From assembly GCF_964275005.1 (NCBI RefSeq), contig NC_092702.1:3659501-3723500 (forward strand): 64,000 nt of DNA, given 5' to 3'. Within the stretch, counting starts at the first letter, position 1. Every line of letters begins with the position of its first letter. The translations under genes and the position numbers were made by a program. The stretch is from Diadema setosum. Its lineage: Eukaryota > Echinodermata > Echinoidea > Diadematoida > Diadematidae. Under the pieces are notes generated by a model. The model made no database searches, was not told where the DNA came from, and was given only the letters and a program-made list of their open reading frames with translations. Positions 61,501 through 64,000 of the stretch are shown in pieces.

Positions 61501-63553
61501 TTGATGTAATTATCAAGAAAGTTGTGATGATTGCTCTTTGCAGTGTGAATGAACTGCTGAAGGTGAAGGAAGATCTCACCAAGGAGCGTGACGAGCAGCT
61601 GGGGGAAATCGTCAAGCTGCGAGACTCGCTGGCAGAGGCTAGCAAGAAGCAGCAGAAGGCAGAGACGGACCGGACTGAGGCAGAGAATAAAATTGCTGAG
61701 GTACAGTGTAAATGCCTGAGCCACCCTTGTCTGTAGTCTTTGTGTTTTGTTAATTTGTAACAACTCTTATTTTCGCAAGGGTTTAATTTTCACAAATTTT
61801 GTGAATCATTGTTGGGCGGAGAATTTCACAACACTTGAAAATGTTGCCACTTGATTTTGATCCCATAAAGTGACGGAGTAAATAGACAGGCATAAATGCA
61901 CTTACAGTAGCCCAAAGAGATTTTTCTCACTACCTGCGTATTTAAGGTCTTTGCGATGGCCTTGGTGTCAAATGACGAAAATAACATCCCTTTTAAATGT
62001 CTGTGACCTCATTCATGAAAATATCTGTTTGTGAAACTAATGGCTTTTACAGTATATCAACTCACATCTTTTATGTTTCTTTTCCCATTTCAGTGACAAA
62101 AACATCAAGATTAGGAGTCACAGTTATCAACGCAAGAACATTCTTTTCCTTATACTCCTCAAACTCTATAGCTTCCTTAGCTGTCTAGTGTATATCCATG
62201 ACACAGATTCTGATGTAGTGTGTATTCAAGACACAGATTTTGGCTTTACTTGAGTTAGAAACTGTAACAGATGTAGTGCCTTTGCTCTTAAGATTATTGT
62301 ATTCGTAAAATTTCTCCATGCTCTATGAGTGATCACTCCTTTGGTCTCTTCTTTCATTCCTATTATTATCAATGCATGTTTTTATATTTCCTTCAGCTCA
62401 ACCAAGACATCCAGGTTCGCAGCAATGAGGCCCAGCGAGAGCAGCGGCGGAAAGAGAAGCTGGACCGTGAGCTGAAGCAGTCCAAGGTGGAACTGGAGCA
62501 GAAGACCAATGAGATCAAGGGCATGCAGCAGCAGGGCCAGCGTTACCGTGATGACATCAGTCGCCTGGAGACACAGCTGAAGGAGCAGAAGGTTGGTGCC
62601 TGTCAGCTTTAGTCTTACTGACATTAAGATATGCATTCTCATACTGACTTGTATTACTTTTTGGGGATGCGTGAGAACATTATGCTGTGTAATGAATAAC
62701 ACATGCTTTAAATGTTTTAAGAGAATAGAAAACTGGACAGAATTAATGTCAAATAGTAGTAGTGTTCTCCAGAATTCAGCTCATTTCTCTACAAACATAC
62801 AGTAGATGACTGGTTTTAATTGTACTGGTTCCCTTTTCTGACATGTTTGGTAAAGATATAGATCAACAGTTGACAAACGCATTTGTACGCAGGGTGAGAA
62901 TTAGTAAAAAATTTGTGACAGCACATATTCACCCCTCATTGATAATCTCTTTCTTTCAAACATAATTCTGATGCAGCTTCTTGTCTTTAAAACGTTTGGA
63001 GGCAATTCCATGATTGTTGTTCGTCAGAGCAGAAATGGAGAAGACCTCTAATGCTATTTGTATAAAGGCTTTTAAATAAAAATTGTAGAAATTGTAAGAT
63101 TCTGCAGATTAACAGTTGTTTTAATTTTACTGCATTTACAATTTGAAAGGCATCCAGAATGAGTAGAATGTAAATGCTTATATCCATTTCTGAGTATTAG
63201 TCTGTAAAGATGGTTGGTATCAATGCTGAACTTCAGACACAACCCCTCCTCCTTGAAAATACCCTACCAGAAACCTTTGAAACTGTGACACAAATGCACA
63301 TGCAAAATATTGGCTGCATGAAATGATCATTTGAAATGTTCCATGTTCTCACTGTACTCTCAGATGCTTGTGGGTAAGAATGTCCCATTTTAGACAATGT
63401 TTTTTGTCACCGTAGATTCTCTTTGAGCGCACCCAAAAGGATACTGACATCCTGAATGCCAGGTTCACCAAACTCCAGCAGGACTACGAGACCCAGCTGC
63501 TTAACTGCGATGGCCTGGCTCAAGAAAACCAACACAGGGTCAATGAACTGAAG
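58594..63553 (+). CDS. CFAP58: Cilia- and flagella-associated protein 58, 5' part (six exons, continues past the window)
   Basis: CFAP58 (also CCDC147) is a long coiled-coil protein of motile cilia and sperm flagella. Coding exons are 58594-58602, 59892-60194, 60864-61012, 61544-61700, 62397-62591 and 63416-63553, all GT-AG and in phase, for 317 residues of an expected ~870. The first coding exon holds only MTE, which joins EKKRDDSAGKDKP in exon 2; the human protein starts MAEEKG, supporting this start. Exon 2 has the most conserved blocks: SLEKFRSEYEKLH, KCRELNAEIVANSAKVATAL, KLSQEDQTTIAQLKK. Exon 3 begins EIEKAWKMVDASQEKEQ. The rest is charged coiled coil ending VNELK at a GTAAAA donor. The remaining two thirds lies to the right. 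A possible extra N-terminal exon upstream of the 9-nt exon cannot be excluded. Confidence 0.93.
59370..59451. repeat. Three tandem ~28-bp units each with a CACGTG E-box (CFAP58 intron 1)
   Basis: TGTGAAATTCACGTGTATTA is repeated from 59370, 59399 and 59426 (spacings 29 and 27 bp), each followed by CCTATG. Each unit carries one perfect CACGTG. The copies are almost identical, so the expansion is recent. Confidence 0.85.
60486..60691. mobile_element. TA-flanked MITE with TACTGTAAAA ends (CFAP58 intron 2)
   Basis: A 206-bp element bordered by TA (60484-60485 and 60692-60693). Left TACTGTAAAACATGATATTT and right GAATATTCCTCATTTTACAGTA are inverted. The interior has TTTTTGCGGC and TTTTTCGTGGCATAAAATT phrases typical of the family. 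The TA target suggests Tc1/mariner descent. Non-coding. Confidence 0.65.
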
Positions 63554-64000
63554 GTAAAATAAAGCTACCATCTCTACCTCCCTACATTCCTGGGTATCCT
63601 GACATTTGAATCATATTACTTTTCGGTGAAGGTGTCTAACTAGGATCCACAGTAGCAGGTTTCTCATAGCATGGAAAGACATGTGTTGTATCTCTGGCTA
63701 CAACTCGTGTGTATATTTGGCATAATTGAACTTGGCAGCTGAATAGACATGTGGCAATTTTAGCTGTATGTTGTATTGAATCTACTGTATCTATACTCTG
63801 CAATTAGTGTGCTAGATTTTGTGTATCCATATGTGGAATTTCTAGGTAGAAAGTGTACTGACTGTCTTGGTGTTGAAGGAAAAGAGAGTTTCTGTGGGAA
63901 AAAATACTTTGCTAAAATTCAAAGCTAAATTCTTCAGCAAAAATCCATGACTTTGAATAATGTGTAAGATTGTTCTTGTGTGTGTCTGATTGCTTCACAC

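Overview
This is animal nuclear DNA, probably from a marine deuterostome and most likely an echinoderm such as a sea urchin. That placement is an inference: it rests on short exons in long AT-rich introns, dense short inverted-repeat transposons, long CA and AT microsatellites, and repeat families I recall from echinoderm genomes. No prokaryotic or viral gene was recognised.

Four host genes are supported. (1) At 13101-13419 on the minus strand lies the first coding exon of a class A, peptide-receptor-like GPCR; its other exons were not found. (2) EIF3A, the largest subunit of translation initiation factor 3, fills 24940-47460 on the plus strand. I could trace 20 coding exons with continuous reading phase from the [16 protein letters not shown] start to the GWTTVRR end, giving 1305 residues. 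(3) GRPEL1, the mitochondrial Hsp70 nucleotide-exchange factor, lies on the minus strand at 52080-57998 as four coding exons (225 residues, including a transit peptide). (4) CFAP58, a coiled-coil protein of cilia and flagella, starts at 58594 on the plus strand with a 9-nt coding exon and runs off the right edge after six exons (317 residues seen). EIF3A and GRPEL1 converge tail to tail. GRPEL1 and CFAP58 are head to head, 595 bp apart, and probably share a promoter. The genes form no operon or common pathway.

The left 24.9 kb is gene-poor. It holds a 5'-truncated LINE (about 4857-7717) that was later hit by a hAT-like MITE leaving an exact 8-bp target duplication, palindromic TTCCGAAGGTTCG elements, microsatellites and a degenerate tandem array of about 147-bp units just before EIF3A. 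The EIF3A and GRPEL1 introns carry many non-autonomous DNA elements: five copies of a pogo/Tigger-like MITE, one longer relative, TTAA-flanked piggyBac-like MITEs, hAT-like MITEs and several fold-back elements.

I did not find a clearly new biological system. The best leads are the exact transposon boundaries and families, a 1-kb repeat packed with AGGTCA nuclear-receptor half-sites inside EIF3A, a perfect 36-bp-arm palindrome, the divergent GRPEL1/CFAP58 promoter, and an 18-bp coding minisatellite in EIF3A.
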